Assembly: GCF_958298935.1 (NCBI RefSeq)
Contig: NC_084940.1
Location: 23,989,146-24,053,145, forward strand
From: Phragmites australis
Taxonomy: Eukaryota; Streptophyta; Magnoliopsida; Poales; Poaceae
Direction of reading: 5' to 3'
DNA length: 64,000 bases
The notes under the pieces were generated by a model that was not told the DNA's origin, did no database searches, and saw only the letters and a list, made by a program, of their open reading frames with translations. Both the position numbers and the translations under genes were made by a program. Positions within the stretch are counted from its first letter, which is position 1. Each line of letters begins with the position of its first letter. Below are positions 1-12,012 of the stretch, in pieces.

Positions 1-44
1 CGCACACGCGGGGAAGAGCTAGGTTATATATACATATAAGTCAT

Positions 45-235
45 ATGTGACGGGTGATAAATGTCACCCGTCACATATGAGTATAACCCGTCACTTATTT
101 TAGGTAAAAGGTGATGGGTGAAAAATGTCACCCGTCACCTTTTACTTCTACTCGGCCACATGCGCATAAGTCATAGATGACAGGTGATGAACGTCACCCG
201 TCACCTATGAGTATGACCCATCACATTTTGCTTCT
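45..235. repeat. CACTA subterminal repeats, left cluster
   Basis: Short direct and inverted copies of (G)TGACGGGT and ACCCGTCA(C) occur about every 15-30 bases, often as facing pairs separated by an A/T-rich spacer. The same motif fills the right subterminal region of the same element. Such clusters are the known binding sites of TNPA-type proteins in En/Spm elements; binding here is inferred from position only. Confidence 0.75.
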
Positions 236-320
236 AATATTACAAATTCAAATAACATGAAACTTAAAATTCAAATTTAACATTAACATTAACAATTCAA
301 ATAACTTAAAAGTCAAATTT

Positions 321-380
321 GACATTAATATTACAAATTTGACATTAATATTACAAATTTGACATTAATATTACAAATTT
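321..380. repeat. Three exact 20-bp tandem repeats
   Basis: The 20-base unit GACATTAATATTACAAATTT occurs three times in a row without mismatch, followed by a partial unit (GACA). It lies between the subterminal repeats and the end of the transposase gene of the CACTA element. No function is apparent; perfect identity suggests recent slippage. Confidence 0.9.
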
Positions 381-391
381 GACACTGAAAT

Positions 392-1628
392 TCAAATTCG
401 TCGTTTTCGTGCTTTCTTGACATTGATCCCTTCATTATGGTCGGGGCGGATGTATGGAGTTTCCTCGATCGGCGAAAGGCATGGCACGACTGCAGTAGCA
501 AAAGGGGGGATTTCATTGAATTGATTGAACTGCTCATCATCAATGACGTTTGCAACTCCGACGATGCATCTTTTCCCAGCGAGAACCACATGGTGTTTCT
601 TCTTTGTTGTGTTAGTCACATAAAAGATGTGGCGAACATCTTTAACGAGTACGAAGGGTTCAGACTTGTATCTGACATGTTTGAGATCAACGCTAGTGAA
701 CCCATACTTGTCATTAGTGATGTTTGCCATTTGCCCCATGTACCCAACGGCACCGAAACAGGTCTACCTTGAATCCCAAGTAGTTTAGCTCCCATATCTC
801 CTCTATTTGACTATAGTATGTGCCCCTTTGCATGTCATTATCATAAGCATCTATACAGACATCACTATTCTGGTATATGCTCTTGTTATCTTGGGCAACT
901 GTGTAAAATGTGTTTCCATTTATATCGTACCCTTGATATGTCATAATTGTGTATATAGAGTCTGATGCCAGTTTTTTTTATCAGAGCACTTATAGGAGTA
1001 CTCGATTGTCTGATTCGATCTCGGAACCAAGTGGTGAACCTTCGCATATGTTGCCTCACAACCCAAGCTTCGGTCTGCCCTGGATTCTCTTCAAGCAGCA
1101 TCTGTTTGTGCTCATCAACATATGGGCACAATTCGCTCATTTGTTGCAACACGAGGAAATGAGCTTGGTCGTAAGCCTTCAGATCAGGAGTTATTGCCAT
1201 CTTCCCCAAAACTCCCACACCAGCGAGCCTCCCCTCATGGTGGGACTTAGGCACGCCAATTGGGTTATTTGGGTCAATGTAATTAATAGACCACTCCAAT
1301 GCCTCCTTCGTCGCGTAACCCTGCATGATGCATCCCTCAGGAAAGGCTCGATTCCTTACGTACGACTTGAGAACACCCATATATCTCTCGTATGAAAACA
1401 TGTGATGCAGGAACGCGGGGCCAATGTAGTGTATATCCTTCACAAGGTGAGTAATGAGATGTACCATGATATCAAACAAATGGTGGGAAATACACCTCAA
1501 GAATACATAGAGTCTCAAAGTGTCTTCTTTCTAGCTCCTCCAGTGAGTCTGGATCGAGCACCTTTTGTTCAATTGCATTGAAGAAAAAGCATAGGCTCAG
1601 GATAGCCTCGCGAACCTTTATTGGGAGG
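392..1628 (-). pseudogene. CACTA TNP2-like transposase, C-terminal half (DUF4218 and DUF4216)
   Basis: This is the 3' part of the transposase gene split by element A. Minus-strand reading gives a DUF4218 segment (about 1628-950) with its typical order: an N-terminal region about becoming a second-level head, then HLITHLVKDI, MFSYERYMG, and VRNRAFPEG. It is followed by DUF4216 segments (about 940-392), with IYQNSDVCIDAYD, WELNYLGFK and a GFTSVDLKHV-like stretch. The reading frame changes near 890-940 and 714-740, so the C-terminal part needs frame repairs or introns. The 5' half lies at 15890-17963, and the coding sense joins exactly across the GGAGG target duplication. In active elements this protein binds the ends and cuts DNA; here it is broken. 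Confidence 0.82.
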
Positions 1629-3077
1629 TGTCGGAGGGTGAACTCCTAAAGCAGGGATTTGGAGGGACCCTCTTTGAGATTCGACTGGGGGGATGATTCT
1701 GAATCTGTTTTGCGGATGAAATAAATGGGCGTAAATGCGATGGCAGGTGGAATGGAATGATTGAATGCAGAATGCAGTAAATGCGTTGGAGGTTTTTAGA
1801 CAGGTTCAGGCCGCACTGAGCGTAATACCCTACTCTTGTGTGGATGCTATAAATGCACTGAGAATGTCTCTCAGGGATGTTGCTGGTTACAAGAATGTTT
1901 GTCTATCTTAGAGCTTTGGGCTCCTTGTTCTTCAGTGGTCTCAGCTTCTGTGCTTGTATTGAACCTCTGTCTTTTTCCTTGGCTCTGAGTGTTTGAAAAC
2001 CGGGAGAGAGAGAGACTTTCCATGCCCACTGGCTCCTCTTAAATACTCGCCGGTGGTAGCGTGCCCCGAAAGGGAGGGCACGAGTTCCAAGGCACCATAA
2101 ATGGAAAAGCAACCATCATGGGCTGCTGTGCGAAGTGACAGGGGGGGCTTGAAAATGCGCCCCCCGCCCGGTCTCGGTCGTCATGATGCGCTCTGCAATA
2201 GGCGCCGCGGAGAGGGCCCACCGGGCAGCCACAGAGCGGCCCGGCGTACCTGCCCAGTCTTGTACGCCTGACACAGTAGGGCGGCAGGCGGGGTGCCTTG
2301 GGCCTCGCAATGCTATCCCGAAGCGCGCCGGATGACGCGGGATGGGACCCGTACATTAAATGTCCCCACGCCCTCCTACCAGAATGTGGCAGGGACTGAC
2401 ACGGAGAGTGGCTGGAGCAGTTGGAAGTGATAGGCCACGCGCCCTCTTAAATGCAGCATCGGGCCTTTCACTGGGTGACACCTTACGGCTGGACCTCTGT
2501 GGGGGCCACCGGCGAAGGACTTCTTAGGCTGTCAGGGAACTGAGTGCTCGGGGGTCACTGTTCACATCCCCGAGCACTCTCTCCCGGATATGCCCATTCT
2601 TGGTCCTTGGGGAACCGAATGCTCGGGGGCCACTGTTCACGGCCCCGAGCACTCTCTCCTGGAATTGACTTTTCAGATCCTCGGGGAACCGAGTGCTCAG
2701 GGGCCGCTGTTCGCAGCCCCGAGCACTCTCTCCCGGAACTACCTTCCTTGGGTCCTCGGGGTACTCGGGTGCTCGGGGGCCACTGTTCGCAGCCCCGAGC
2801 GCACACTTCCCGATACTCAGCTTTTCTGGTCGTCGAGGGACTTGGGTGCTCGGGGCCACTATTCATGACACCGAGCACTCTCTTCCTGGCACTTGGTCTT
2901 CGCAGATCATCGGGGAACTCAGATACTCAGGGACCACTGTTCATGACCCCGAGCGCCCTCTCCCGGGACTTAGTCTTCTCGCGCTTCAGGGACATCATCC
3001 CCGCGGGAGGTCACCACGTGGCAACCTGCTGGTCTGGCCTCGGGACTCGGGGGCCCCTGGTTCCTATGTCACCGATA
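1629..3077 (-). repeat. Element A 3' LTR
   Basis: It starts TGTCGGAGGG after the target duplication and ends CACCGATA, where CA has become TA. It matches 14474-15889 over nearly its whole length. It contains an imperfect tandem array (about 2530-2990) in which CCGAGTGCTCGGGGGCCACT-like halves face CCCCGAGCACTCTC. The G-rich complement of AGCCCCCGGGCCC just inside (3079-3091) may be part of the polypurine tract on the minus strand. Confidence 0.9.
2530..2990. repeat. Imperfect palindromic tandem repeats in element A LTR
   Basis: About six units of roughly 65-75 bases each carry CTCGGGGGCCACTGTTC followed by CCCCGAGCACTCTC, so each unit can fold into a stem of about 9-11 pairs. A matching array lies in the other LTR (about 15350-15800). 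The units have diverged more than those of element C and mostly lack the CACGTG core seen there. Confidence 0.75.
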
Positions 3078-3435
3078 GCAGCCCCCGGGCCCATTGGCAG
3101 GCGATGGCCCAGAGACTGCGGATGGGGCCCTCGTCTTCATCGAGGCCGAACCCAGCGCCGATGCCACGTGGCTGATTCACAGGCGTCGGTTTTCTCTAGC
3201 TTGGGCCTTCCGTACGGCCCAGCGGGAAGCCGAACGGGCGCGCGCCCGCCCAACTTCCGAGGATCGTGATAACGAGGCAGGCGGCGTGCATGGTAACCGT
3301 GCAGATCGAGGATAGTGCGCCTGGCAACCGCTGACAACCGTGCAGGCCAAGGGAGATTCGCCTGGCGCTCGCGTCGGTCGAGGAATTTCATCTCGTCGAA
3401 CGCGCCGCGGTAGATGTCGTTTGAAATCCCGAAGA

Positions 3436-3443
3436 TATAAAAA
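3436..3443 (+). promoter_or_regulatory. TATA box candidate for the antisense gene of element A
   Basis: TATAAAAA, in GATATAAAAAGGAG, lies 163 bases before the ATG of the antisense gene. The related element C has GATATAAAAGGGGG at nearly the same distance (161 bases). Conservation of motif and spacing between two separate insertions supports a real core promoter; the transcription start itself is not visible. Confidence 0.6.
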
Positions 3444-3598
3444 GGAGAGGGGTGCGAACCATTCACCCTTTACGCCATCTTTGTGATCAAGCCTTCGCCT
3501 TCTTCTTCTTCTTTGCGCTCCAGAGCTTTCGCCCTCCCTTTGGCCCGTAGCAAACCCTTCCTCCCCCACCGTTCCTGCTCGCTCCCCACCCCGAGGCA

Positions 3599-6500
3599 AT
3601 GCCGAGGGCAGGAAGCAGCCACCGTGACAAGGGGGTTGACAGCATACTGCCGGAGTCACGTATCGTCAACGAGGAGGGGGCGGACAAGGTGCGGAAGATG
3701 ATGGTGCCCAAAGGCTAGTGGGAGGCCTCGGTGGTGACGCCGGTGAACTTCCCGCCTGTCACGAACCGACCGGAGCGCATTGTCATCTTTGTCTCCTTCG
3801 TGGCAGCTGGACTGGTGCCGCCTTTCTCGACATTCTTCCTCCAGATCCTCCACACGTTCGGGATTCAGATGGCGCACCTTAACCTGAACTCGGTGGTCAT
3901 TTTGGCAATCTTCGCGCATTTCTGCGAGATGTTCGTCGGAGTGCCACCGTCAGTGGCACTGTTCCGCCACTTCATCGTGTTGCGGCCGGCTGGGAAGAAG
4001 AGAGGCATCTCCACCGCGGATGTCGCCGACTGCTGCAACTTACGGCTGCGGGACGGCTTGGCGGAGCTGTATATCCACCAGGTGCTGCGGAGCAAGTGGG
4101 ATGACTGGCGGCGCGACTGGGTCGACGTCGATGTCAGCCCCCACGACCGCCTCACGTTGTCAGAGGTGGCGGCGGAACCCCAGAGGTTGATCTGGGAGAC
4201 GGCGCCAGCGGAGGACGAGCGGATGCGGCCAGTGCTGAACCGCATCGACGACCTGCACCAGGCGGGGTTGACGTCGGTGATGGTGGTGGTGGATTATCTG
4301 CGCCACCGTCTGGCGCCTCTGCGGGAGCGGGCCCACCCCTGCTGGATGTACACCGGACCTCAGGACATCACCAGGACCCAGATTGGCGAGGACTGGGACC
4401 TGGATGAGGCAGCGCTGGCAGGCTTGCTCCGGGTGGTGACCGGTGTGGAAGACCTGACCCGAGCGGTGCTTCCCCGGGAGCAGTTGGCGCTCTGCGCCGA
4501 CCCGGGCCGGGTGGTGCTGCAAGCGATGCTACCCGAATTCGACGCCCAGGGTTTGCTCAACTGGCCGGGGCTCCGGAACCCTGGGACTATCCAGATCCCC
4601 GGGGTACACGAGGAGACTGGCGGCGCGCCGAGGACTGGCTGCTGGTACTCAGCAGGTGGCAGGCCGCAGGTGAGTGGCAGGGAGGCCGCGGGTGGCCAGA
4701 CGCAGACCGGCGGCCGAGGCGCCGCGGGCGGGAGGCCGCAGGCCAACCGTGGGGCTGCCGCAGGCAGCAGCCATCAGGCCGTCGGAAGAGGCACCGCCGG
4801 CAGCGGAACGGTGGCCCCAGGGGATAAGGGAAAACGCCCCCGAACGTTCGTGCCTCAGCCATCATCCTCGTCGTCGCCATCGCCCCCACGGCAGCGGCTG
4901 TCGGCAGGCGGCACGAAGGAGGGAGGCCGGGGCGCTCAGTCGTCCGGCGCGGAATCCGTGACGGAGGCGAGGTCCAGGGCGCGGGAGCCCAGAGACCAAG
5001 GCTGGTGCAGGAGCGCATCTACAGCGAGTGCCCAAGCCGGCCCGCCGCCAGAGACGGGCTCCACGGTGGAGGCGAGGCCCAGGGTGCCGGAGCCCGGAGA
5101 CCAAAGCCAGCGTGGGAGCGCGTCTACAGCGAGTGCCCAAGCCGGCCCGCCACCGGAGAGAGGCTCCACGGTAGTCCCTTAGAGCCCCCCGCTGAAGAGG
5201 AGGAGGGCGGACTCCGGGCCGAAGCCGCCGGGCCCGGAGTTCAAGATCCCAGAGTCACGATGGCAATACCGTGGACCAAAGTCAACGTAAGTTTCCTTTT
5301 TCCCGAGCGCGTTTTGCCCGGAGTAAGTTCGGGGACTAACCTGCATTTGCTTTCAGGCCACCCAAAGACGCCGCCAGAGACCAAAGGCGACCGGAAGTGC
5401 CAAGGCTGGCTCCCGCCCTTGAGCCGAGCGCACCTGAGCCGAGCGCACCTTGAGCCGAGCGCGCCTGAGCCGAGCGCGCCTGAGCCGAGCGCGCCTGAGC
5501 CTGAGCCGAGGGCAGCGGCGGCGCTCGAGCCACCGGCACCAACCGAGCCCACCACGAGCACTTCGAGGGCAGGGCAAATGGCCGCGGTGAGGACGGCACT
5601 GACGTGGTAGCAATCGGGGACCCTGAGCGCCTCTGTAGAGAGGGCTCACACGGGACCCAGCGCCCGGTCGCCATCCAACCAGGCTGCAGAACCCCTCCCG
5701 GACGTGCTAGGAAGCGCCTGGGAGGTGATCGAGTGGCTGGAAGTGGCCGTGGTAGGGGAGCGGGCACAGCTTGAGGTGGACCGCGCTGCCCTCGTAGAGG
5801 AGAGGGGGCGTTTGGAGGAGGTCGGCCGACTTTTGGAGGCCCGCATTGCCTCGGCCCGCACCGCCCATGAGAGGGAGAGGCGCGCAATGGCCGAGGAGCG
5901 AGAGGCCCTAGAGGAGGTGCGCGAGGAGGCCATCACCGCGCAGGAGGAAGCCACCCGCTTGGGGGAAATATCGCGGTGGCGGGCCGCGGAGCTGCTCGCC
6001 AGGGAGCGGCTGGTGCGCGCGCGGGAGGATGCCATCCTGCCACGCGAGAAGGCTGTGGAGGCCTCCCAGGCCGACTTAGCCCGCCGGAATGACGAACTCG
6101 AGCAGAGTCATGCCGAAGTCCACCGTCGGGAGGAGGAGGTCGCGATCCGTGAGACCGACGTCGAAATCACGGTGACGGCTTTGGATGCCCGGGACGAGCA
6201 GTTAACTCGCCGTGAAGCAGAGGCCGCCTCGGCGTCGGCGGCCCTAACTGCTCGGGAGGAGCAGGCCGCCAAGTGGGAGGCCGAGCTGACCGCTCGGGAG
6301 CAAGCCCTTGGTGCCCTCGCCGAGCAGGTGAAGCGGGGGCAAGCCGAAGCCTCGGTGACCAGCGCCGTCCCGACCAACGCGGACGAGGAGATAACCCTTG
6401 AGGAGCGGGTGCAGATTGCAAAGGATGAGCTCGAGACCGTCACCGCCGAGCGGGCCAACGTCAAGCTGATGATGCGAGACATCCTTCGGCAAGCACGGAG

Positions 6501-6897
6501 GTCCGTGAGGGTGGCCAGGCTCGGGCGAGTCAACATGGGCGAGAAGGGGATGAATCAAGACACCATCAGCCACATCGCCCTCGGCTTCGAGGAGATCAGC
6601 TGGCGACTAAAGGCTCTTCCCCAGGCCGTGCAGGAGTTGGCCTCCCGGGAAGGGCGTGCTCTGGCCCAAGCGGTGGCCGAGCACGTCCTGGCCTGTTATC
6701 GGAGCCGTGACCCCAACTTCTCGCTGGAGCCAGCCCGGCAGGGGGTGGTCGAGGCTGAGGAAGGGGCCACCCGGGAGGCTGTCTGGGGCGTCGCCGCCGA
6801 GATGGCAGCTTGCTTCACACGGGAGCCACCACCGATACCGAGCAGTGGTAGCAGCAAGGACTCCTCGCCGCCTCCAGAGTCCGCCGACCTAGATTAG
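3599..6897 (+). pseudogene. Antisense gene of Tat element A (PF04195-like N-terminus, coiled-coil C-terminus), decayed
   Basis: The ATG at 3599 aligns with that of the intact homologue in element C. The N-terminal part (about 3731-4600) resembles the putative gypsy-type transposon domain (PF04195), with VAAGLVPPF, FAHFCEMFVG and CCNLRLRDGL. A Gly/Ala/Pro-rich region with two 33-residue repeats follows (about 4950-5165). A probable intron is GTAAGT...TTTCAG (5287-5356). Exon 2 encodes a long Glu/Arg/Ala coiled coil and a conserved end (AVAEHVLACYRSRDPNF). Lesions: TAG at 3716-3718, TAG at 5180-5182, a one-base shift inside the GAGCCGAGCGCCT repeats near 5450, and TAG at 5608-5610. No biochemical role is known to me. 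A poly(A)-like AATATAATGG occurs about 70 bases after the stop. Confidence 0.8.
5410..5506 (+). repeat. 15-bp repeats encoding Pro-Glu-Pro-Ser-Ala
   Basis: The unit CCTGAGCCGAGCGCG/A repeats about six times in exon 2 of the antisense gene. One extra T near 5450 shifts the reading frame of this copy. The repeat looks like simple slippage in a Pro-rich linker. Confidence 0.75.
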
Positions 6898-8577
6898 GCT
6901 TTTGTATTTTGTTTTCTTTTGACTTGTTGTAAATATGAGAGTGATCCCTTTGAACAGCCCCTTTTTGAATATAATGGAAGCCTTTCCTTGGGATTGCAAC
7001 TTCCAATGTTGTTTTGATTCTTGATGAAGTCTTTTCCCTTTTCACTTGGTGTCCCGAGGAGTACTTAGTCGGACCGAGCCCGACCTCCCCCCCCCCCCCC
7101 GAGAACGAAGTCGCCCCGACCACTCATCGCCCGAGTAGTGAGGCCTCTTCGCGCATTCAGCCCTCGAACCCTCGTGAGTCCACAGCGGCTAAGTCAAGAG
7201 ACAAAGGCACGAACTTCCTTGCTCGGGAGATAGGTCGATCCAGCACAGAGCACGCCATGACCAGTGAACACTTTCCCATTTTGCGACACCTCAAACAAGC
7301 AGACCTGAGACACGTGCGGGTGGAAATGCGACCAAGAGTCCCCACGGTTTGGTGGTGCCTGGGCTAGGATAGACCGGACAGAGCACCGACAGCCCGCCCC
7401 AAGGGTTTAGGCTCCTGACCGCTCTTTGCTCAAGCGGTAGGATTACCCGAGAACCCCAGAGGCTCGGTCGTGCCCGGGGAACTACCAAGTGGGCCGAACA
7501 CCACGACCACCATGAAGGACTTCGGTCAGACATTGCCGTTCGTACGGTACGCCTTTCTACTTTCTGTTCTGTCGTTCCGGAAAAAGCGAACACGTGGGCA
7601 GGGTTTTGTGCGCTAGGAGACCATCTCGCCGAACAGATTAGAATGTGAGGGCCCCGAGGACAGCTTTGGAGCAATAGATTGCTGAATATGTAAGAATGTA
7701 AATTTGTACGACTTTAGCCACTCACCGGACAGCTGTCAGCCTTTCGGCCGACCGATCCAGGAGGGGTATGCGCTCCGAGCTCGGGGTGCCCGGGAACTTG
7801 GTTCCTTCGGTCGGAGCGCCCGAGCACTGGGAAGCATGAGAGGGAGCCCGGGGCCAGGCGGTCCCGACCACTCATGCCCGAGTGGTAGGACCACCCGAGG
7901 ACCCCCTAGGCTTGAGCAGCGCCCTGGGCACTGAGGCCCTTGCGGTCGAGCTGCTTTTATTCTTGGTTGTTGATCTGTAACTTAAGAGAATAGGAAAAGA
8001 TTCTTTGTTTGGTGTGCTCTGTTAGTGCGGTACTCTTTAGACTGCTCTCATTTTTGACCCGAGACCTCTCGAACACCCGGACTGGGGAAGTATGCAGACA
8101 GAGGCATAACCCAAAGGTCCTATGGCTTGGTGGCACCCGAGAAGGACTGACCTGGCCTTGCACCGACAGCCCGCCCTTGGGGTCTAGGCTCCGGACCACT
8201 CTTTGCTCAAGCGGTAGGATTACCCGAGAACCCTGGGGGCTCGGTGATGCTTGGGGTACTGCCATGACACCGAGCATCACAGCCTACCACAATAGACTTA
8301 GGTCAGCGGTAGCTGCCTGTGCGCATACTGATCAGGATTCTTTTATCAACGGGGAAAATGAGAGAGCATGTTTTTCTCGCACAATTGAGCATCTCAACAG
8401 ACAGATTAAAAATATGGATTCCAGAGAGAAAATAAAATTTGAAACGAGAACTGGACAATGATAATATATATAGACAATTTTGTACAAGACTGTGTGACTT
8501 ACATGGTTACTGGTAGCCCCCGACCAACTTGGGCGGGGGGACCCCCGGCCTGGTTGGCCCGAGCACAAATATGCCAC
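6898..8577. other. Spacer between convergent gene ends in element A
   Basis: No coding potential that I trust. The segment between the antisense gene's stop and the end of pol contains three diverged copies of a block with GCACCGACAGCCCGC and GGTAGGATTACCCGAGAACC (about 7380-7480, 7860-7910 and 8155-8260). It also has a C-run at 7088-7101. The equivalent spacer of element C (47631-49298) has the same three blocks, so the arrangement predates both insertions. It may hold 3' ends of both transcripts; that is inference. Confidence 0.6.
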
Positions 8578-9500
8578 CTATGGATAGAACTTGCGCAGAT
8601 GCTCGATATTCCACGCATTTGGGAGCAGCCGCCCGTCCTCTGTAGCCAGCCGAAAAGAGCCTTCTTGCAGGACAGTTTATTCCCTCCTTCGCGCGATTGG
8701 ACGCGTCGGAGAACTAGATCCCCCACCTCGAGAGACCGGGCCCGGATGTGACGCTGATGATAGCACCGCAGGCTTTGCTGGTATCGGGCTGCTCAGACGG
8801 CAGCACGTCACCGGCGCTCTTCCAAGTAGTTGACGTCGTCGTGTCTTCGCTGTTCCTGTTTGCCTTCGGAATATGCATGCACCCGAGGGGAGCCAAGAGT
8901 GAGCTCAGAGGGGAGGACCGCCTCAGCGCCGTACACGAGGAAGAAAGGAGTCTCCCCGGTGGTGCAACTTGGCGTAGTCCGATTGGCCAATAGCACAGCA
9001 GGTAGCTCGTCGATCCACCCTTTCCCGTGCTTTGCGAGCACGTCGTAGGTCCGGGTTTTGAGCCCCTTCAGTATCTCAGCATTGGCACGCTCGACTTACC
9101 CATTGCTTCGAGGATGAGTGACAGAAGCGAAGTAGAGCTTGATGCCGAGGACCTCGCAGTAGTCCCCGAACAGGGCACTTGTGAACTGAGTGCCGTTGTC
9201 GGTGATGATTCTGTTCGAGACGCCGAAGCGAGTTGTGATACCACGGATGAACTGAAGCACCGTGTTCTTGGTAACCTTGATGACTAGAACCGCCTCCGGC
9301 CACTTGGTAAATTTGTCGATGGCGACGTAGAGGTACTCATAGCCCCCGATCGCTCGGGCGAATGGACCCAAGATATCCAGCCCCCAGACCGCGAAGGGCC
9401 ATGACAGGGGGATGGTGTGAAGAGCCTGAGCTAGCTGGTGAATCTGCTTTGCGTGGAACTGGCATGCCCTGCAGCGCCGAACCAACTCGAAAGCATCCTG
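8578..9500 (-). pseudogene. Element A integrase region, decayed
   Basis: Minus-strand fragments give an integrase core with [42 protein letters not shown] and a C-terminal region with TYDVLAKHGKGWIDELPAV and ETPFFLVYGAEAV. It ends at the TAG 8580-8578 after IEHLRKFYP. Stops and frame changes occur around 9100, 9040 and 8808. The integrase would insert the cDNA copy; this one cannot be read through. Confidence 0.82.
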
Positions 9501-9524
9501 GAGAGCTGTAGGCCAGTAGAAACC

Positions 9525-10784
9525 TTACCGGAAGGCCTTCCCGACCAGCGTGCGGAACAATGCATGGCCACCGCACTCGCCCTCATGGATCTCAGCGAGA
9601 ATCTCACCACCTTCTGCCCGGGTGATGCATTTCAGGAGGACACCGTCCGTGCCCCGCTGGTAGAGACCCCCGTCTACTATGGCATAACGTTTGGACTTCC
9701 GTGCAATTCTCTCGGCAGAGGCATCATCCCCGGGGAGGAACTTTTCTTTCAAGTACCCTCGGATCTCATCCATCCACCAGGCATCTTGAGAACCGCCAGC
9801 AAGCGCAGCGCACTCGCCGGGCGGCGGCACCCTGACGGGGGTCCCCACTGAGGGCGCCGCCTGGGTCCCCTCAACTAGGCTCGAGGGTTCCCCTTCATCC
9901 TGGTCGGCAGGCAGGACGGAAGGCCATGTGAGCCTTTCTTCAAAGACTCCAGCAGGGACGCGCGCACGGGAAGATGCCAGGCGAGAAAGGTCATCGGCCA
10001 GAGCATTGTCGCGGCGAGATATATACCGTAGCTCCAGGCCGTCGAAGTGCCTCTCCAGCCTCCTGACTTCCGCCACGTACGCCGCCATTTGAGGATCCGT
10101 CCACTGGTACTCTTTAGACACCTGGTTGACCACCAGCTGGGAGTCTCCTTTGACCAGGAGGCGACGAATCCCGAGGCCCACCGCGGCCCAGAGGCTAGCG
10201 ATGAGGCCCTCATACTCCGCCATGTTGTTGGTTGCTTAGAACTGCAGCTGCACGACGTACCGGAGTTCTTCACCCGTTGGGGAGGTGAGAACCACTCCGG
10301 CCCCCGCACCTTTCAGCGTCAGGGAACCTTCAAAGTGCATAACTCAGTGCTCGGGCGCATCGTGCTTGGGATATGCGGAAATCTCTTCTTGGTCGATCTC
10401 GGGGACGGACGTCCACTCTGCCACAAAGTCAGAGAGCGCTTGGCTTTTGATCGCCTTGTGGCTGACAAAGTGCAGATCAAACTCCGCCAGCTCCACCGCC
10501 CACTTGACAACGCGCCTAGTGCCCTCTCGGTTTCGGAGGATGGGCCCCAGCGGATACGTGGTAACCACCGAGACCTTGTGCACCTGGAAGTAGTGGCGCA
10601 GCTTCTGGGAAGCGACGACGACGTCATACAGCAGCTTCTGGGCTTGGGGATATCTTGTCTTGGTGTCCCGGAGGACTTCACTGACGAAGTACACCGGTCG
10701 TTGTATACAGCGGGCCCGGACTGTGGCTTCACCCGAGGGCTTGTCACAGCCCCCGAGCTCAGCGGCATGGTCGGGGCTGGCCAA
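9525..10784 (-). pseudogene. Element A RNase H and second (archaeal-like) RNase H
   Basis: The segment 10784-10344 carries the ordinary RNase H tail ([31 protein letters not shown]). The segment 10223-9525 carries a second RNase H-like domain with [24 protein letters not shown] and RRDNALADDLSRLA, then the zinc-binding head of the integrase (HEGECGGH). Two RNase H domains in series define the Tat/Ogre lineage. A frame break lies between 10344 and 10223, and a TAA interrupts the reading just after [10 protein letters not shown]. Confidence 0.83.
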
Positions 10785-11073
10785 GAGCTTGGGCTCGATT
10801 CCCTAGTCAGGAGGTGCCAAGTGCTCGGGCTCGACTCCCTGCTCGGGAGGAGCCGCGAGGACTGGAGACTGCCCGGGGATGGCTGGGAGCTGGGACCTAG
10901 CATCTTGCCCCGAGCACTCATCGCACTCCACCACCAGTACCATGCTCATGACCTGAGGAGTGGCCGAGACGTAGAGTAGTAGAGGCTCGCCCTCGGAGGG
11001 GGCCACCAGTACGAGCGGCGAGGTGAGATATTTCTTCAAGTCACGGAAGGCCTGCTCGGCCTCCGGCGTCCCG

Positions 11074-12000
11074 TCAAAGTGACCGGTCTTCTTCAGGAGT
11101 TTGAAGAGGGGGAGTCCTCACTCCCCAAGCTTGGAGATGAAGCGCCCGAGGGCCGCCATGCAGCCGGCGAGGGTCGAGTCGGGTCGGGGGTCGCATCTGC
11201 TTGATGGCCCGGATCTTCTCTAGGTTGGCCTCGATTCCTCGGCTAGAGACCAAGAAACCGAGGAGCTTGCCCGCAGGTACCCCAAAAACACACTTCTCGG
11301 GGTTGAGCTTCAAGCGGGTAGTGCGGAGACTGTTGAAAGTCTCTGCCAGATCTTCAAATAGGGTGGCGCGGTCTCGGGATTTGACCACAAGATCGTCGAT
11401 GTAAGCCTCGATGTTGCGGCCAACCTGCGAATCAAGGGTAATACGCACAGCGCGCTGGAAAGATGACCCTGCGTTGCGCAAACCAAATGGCATCGATACA
11501 TAACAATAAGTCCCCACCGGAGTGGTAAAAGAAGTTTTTTCTTCATCCTCTATGGCCATGCGAATTTGGTGATAACCAGAGTTTGCATCTAGAAAACATA
11601 AAAGATCGCACCCCGTGGTTGCATCTACAATCTGATCTATGCGGGGTAAAGGAAAAGGATCTTTTGGGCAAGCCTTATTTAAGTCGGTGTAGTTGACGCA
11701 CATGTGGAGCTTGCCGTTGGCCTTCGGGACGATGACTGGGTTTTCCAGCAACTCAGGGTGGAGGACTTCTCGGGTGAAGCCGGCGTCAAGGAGCTTACTT
11801 ACTTGCTCCCGAATGAACTCCTAGCGCTCGGGCGCCTGCCGCCGGACTTTTTGCTTCACCGGCCGTGCGTCCGGACGCACGGCGAGGTGGTGCTCGATCA
11901 CCTCCCTAGGGATCCCGGGCATATCGGACGGCTGCCATGCAAACACGTTGACGTTAGCCTAGAGGAAGGCGACGAGCACGCTTTCCTATTTGCCGCCCAG
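11074..12000 (-). pseudogene. Element A reverse transcriptase
   Basis: Typical gypsy RT blocks are visible: VNYTDLNKACPKDPFPLPRI, LDANSGYHQIRM, MPFGLRNAGSSFQRA and the catalytic AYIDDLVVK. Upstream the reading has in-frame stops at 11988-11986 (TAG) and 11961-11959 (TAG), and a further break near 11750. About ten bases are missing near 11175 compared with element C, which removes the frame after PPTRL. Confidence 0.85.
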
Positions 12001-12012
12001 GTCACTGCCGAT

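Noticed and set aside
2544..3269. Long plus- and minus-strand open frames across the LTRs (also near 43000-43600 and 56100-56700)
   Set aside because: They arise from the tandem repeat units, are present on both strands and in several frames, and lack any domain. The unit period alone explains them (73 bases in element C, about 65-75 in element A).
4160..5169. Minus-strand open frames opposite the antisense genes (also 44325-47561)
   Set aside because: They are shadows of a GC-rich gene on the plus strand; their sequences are Arg/Pro/Ala-rich and have no domain.
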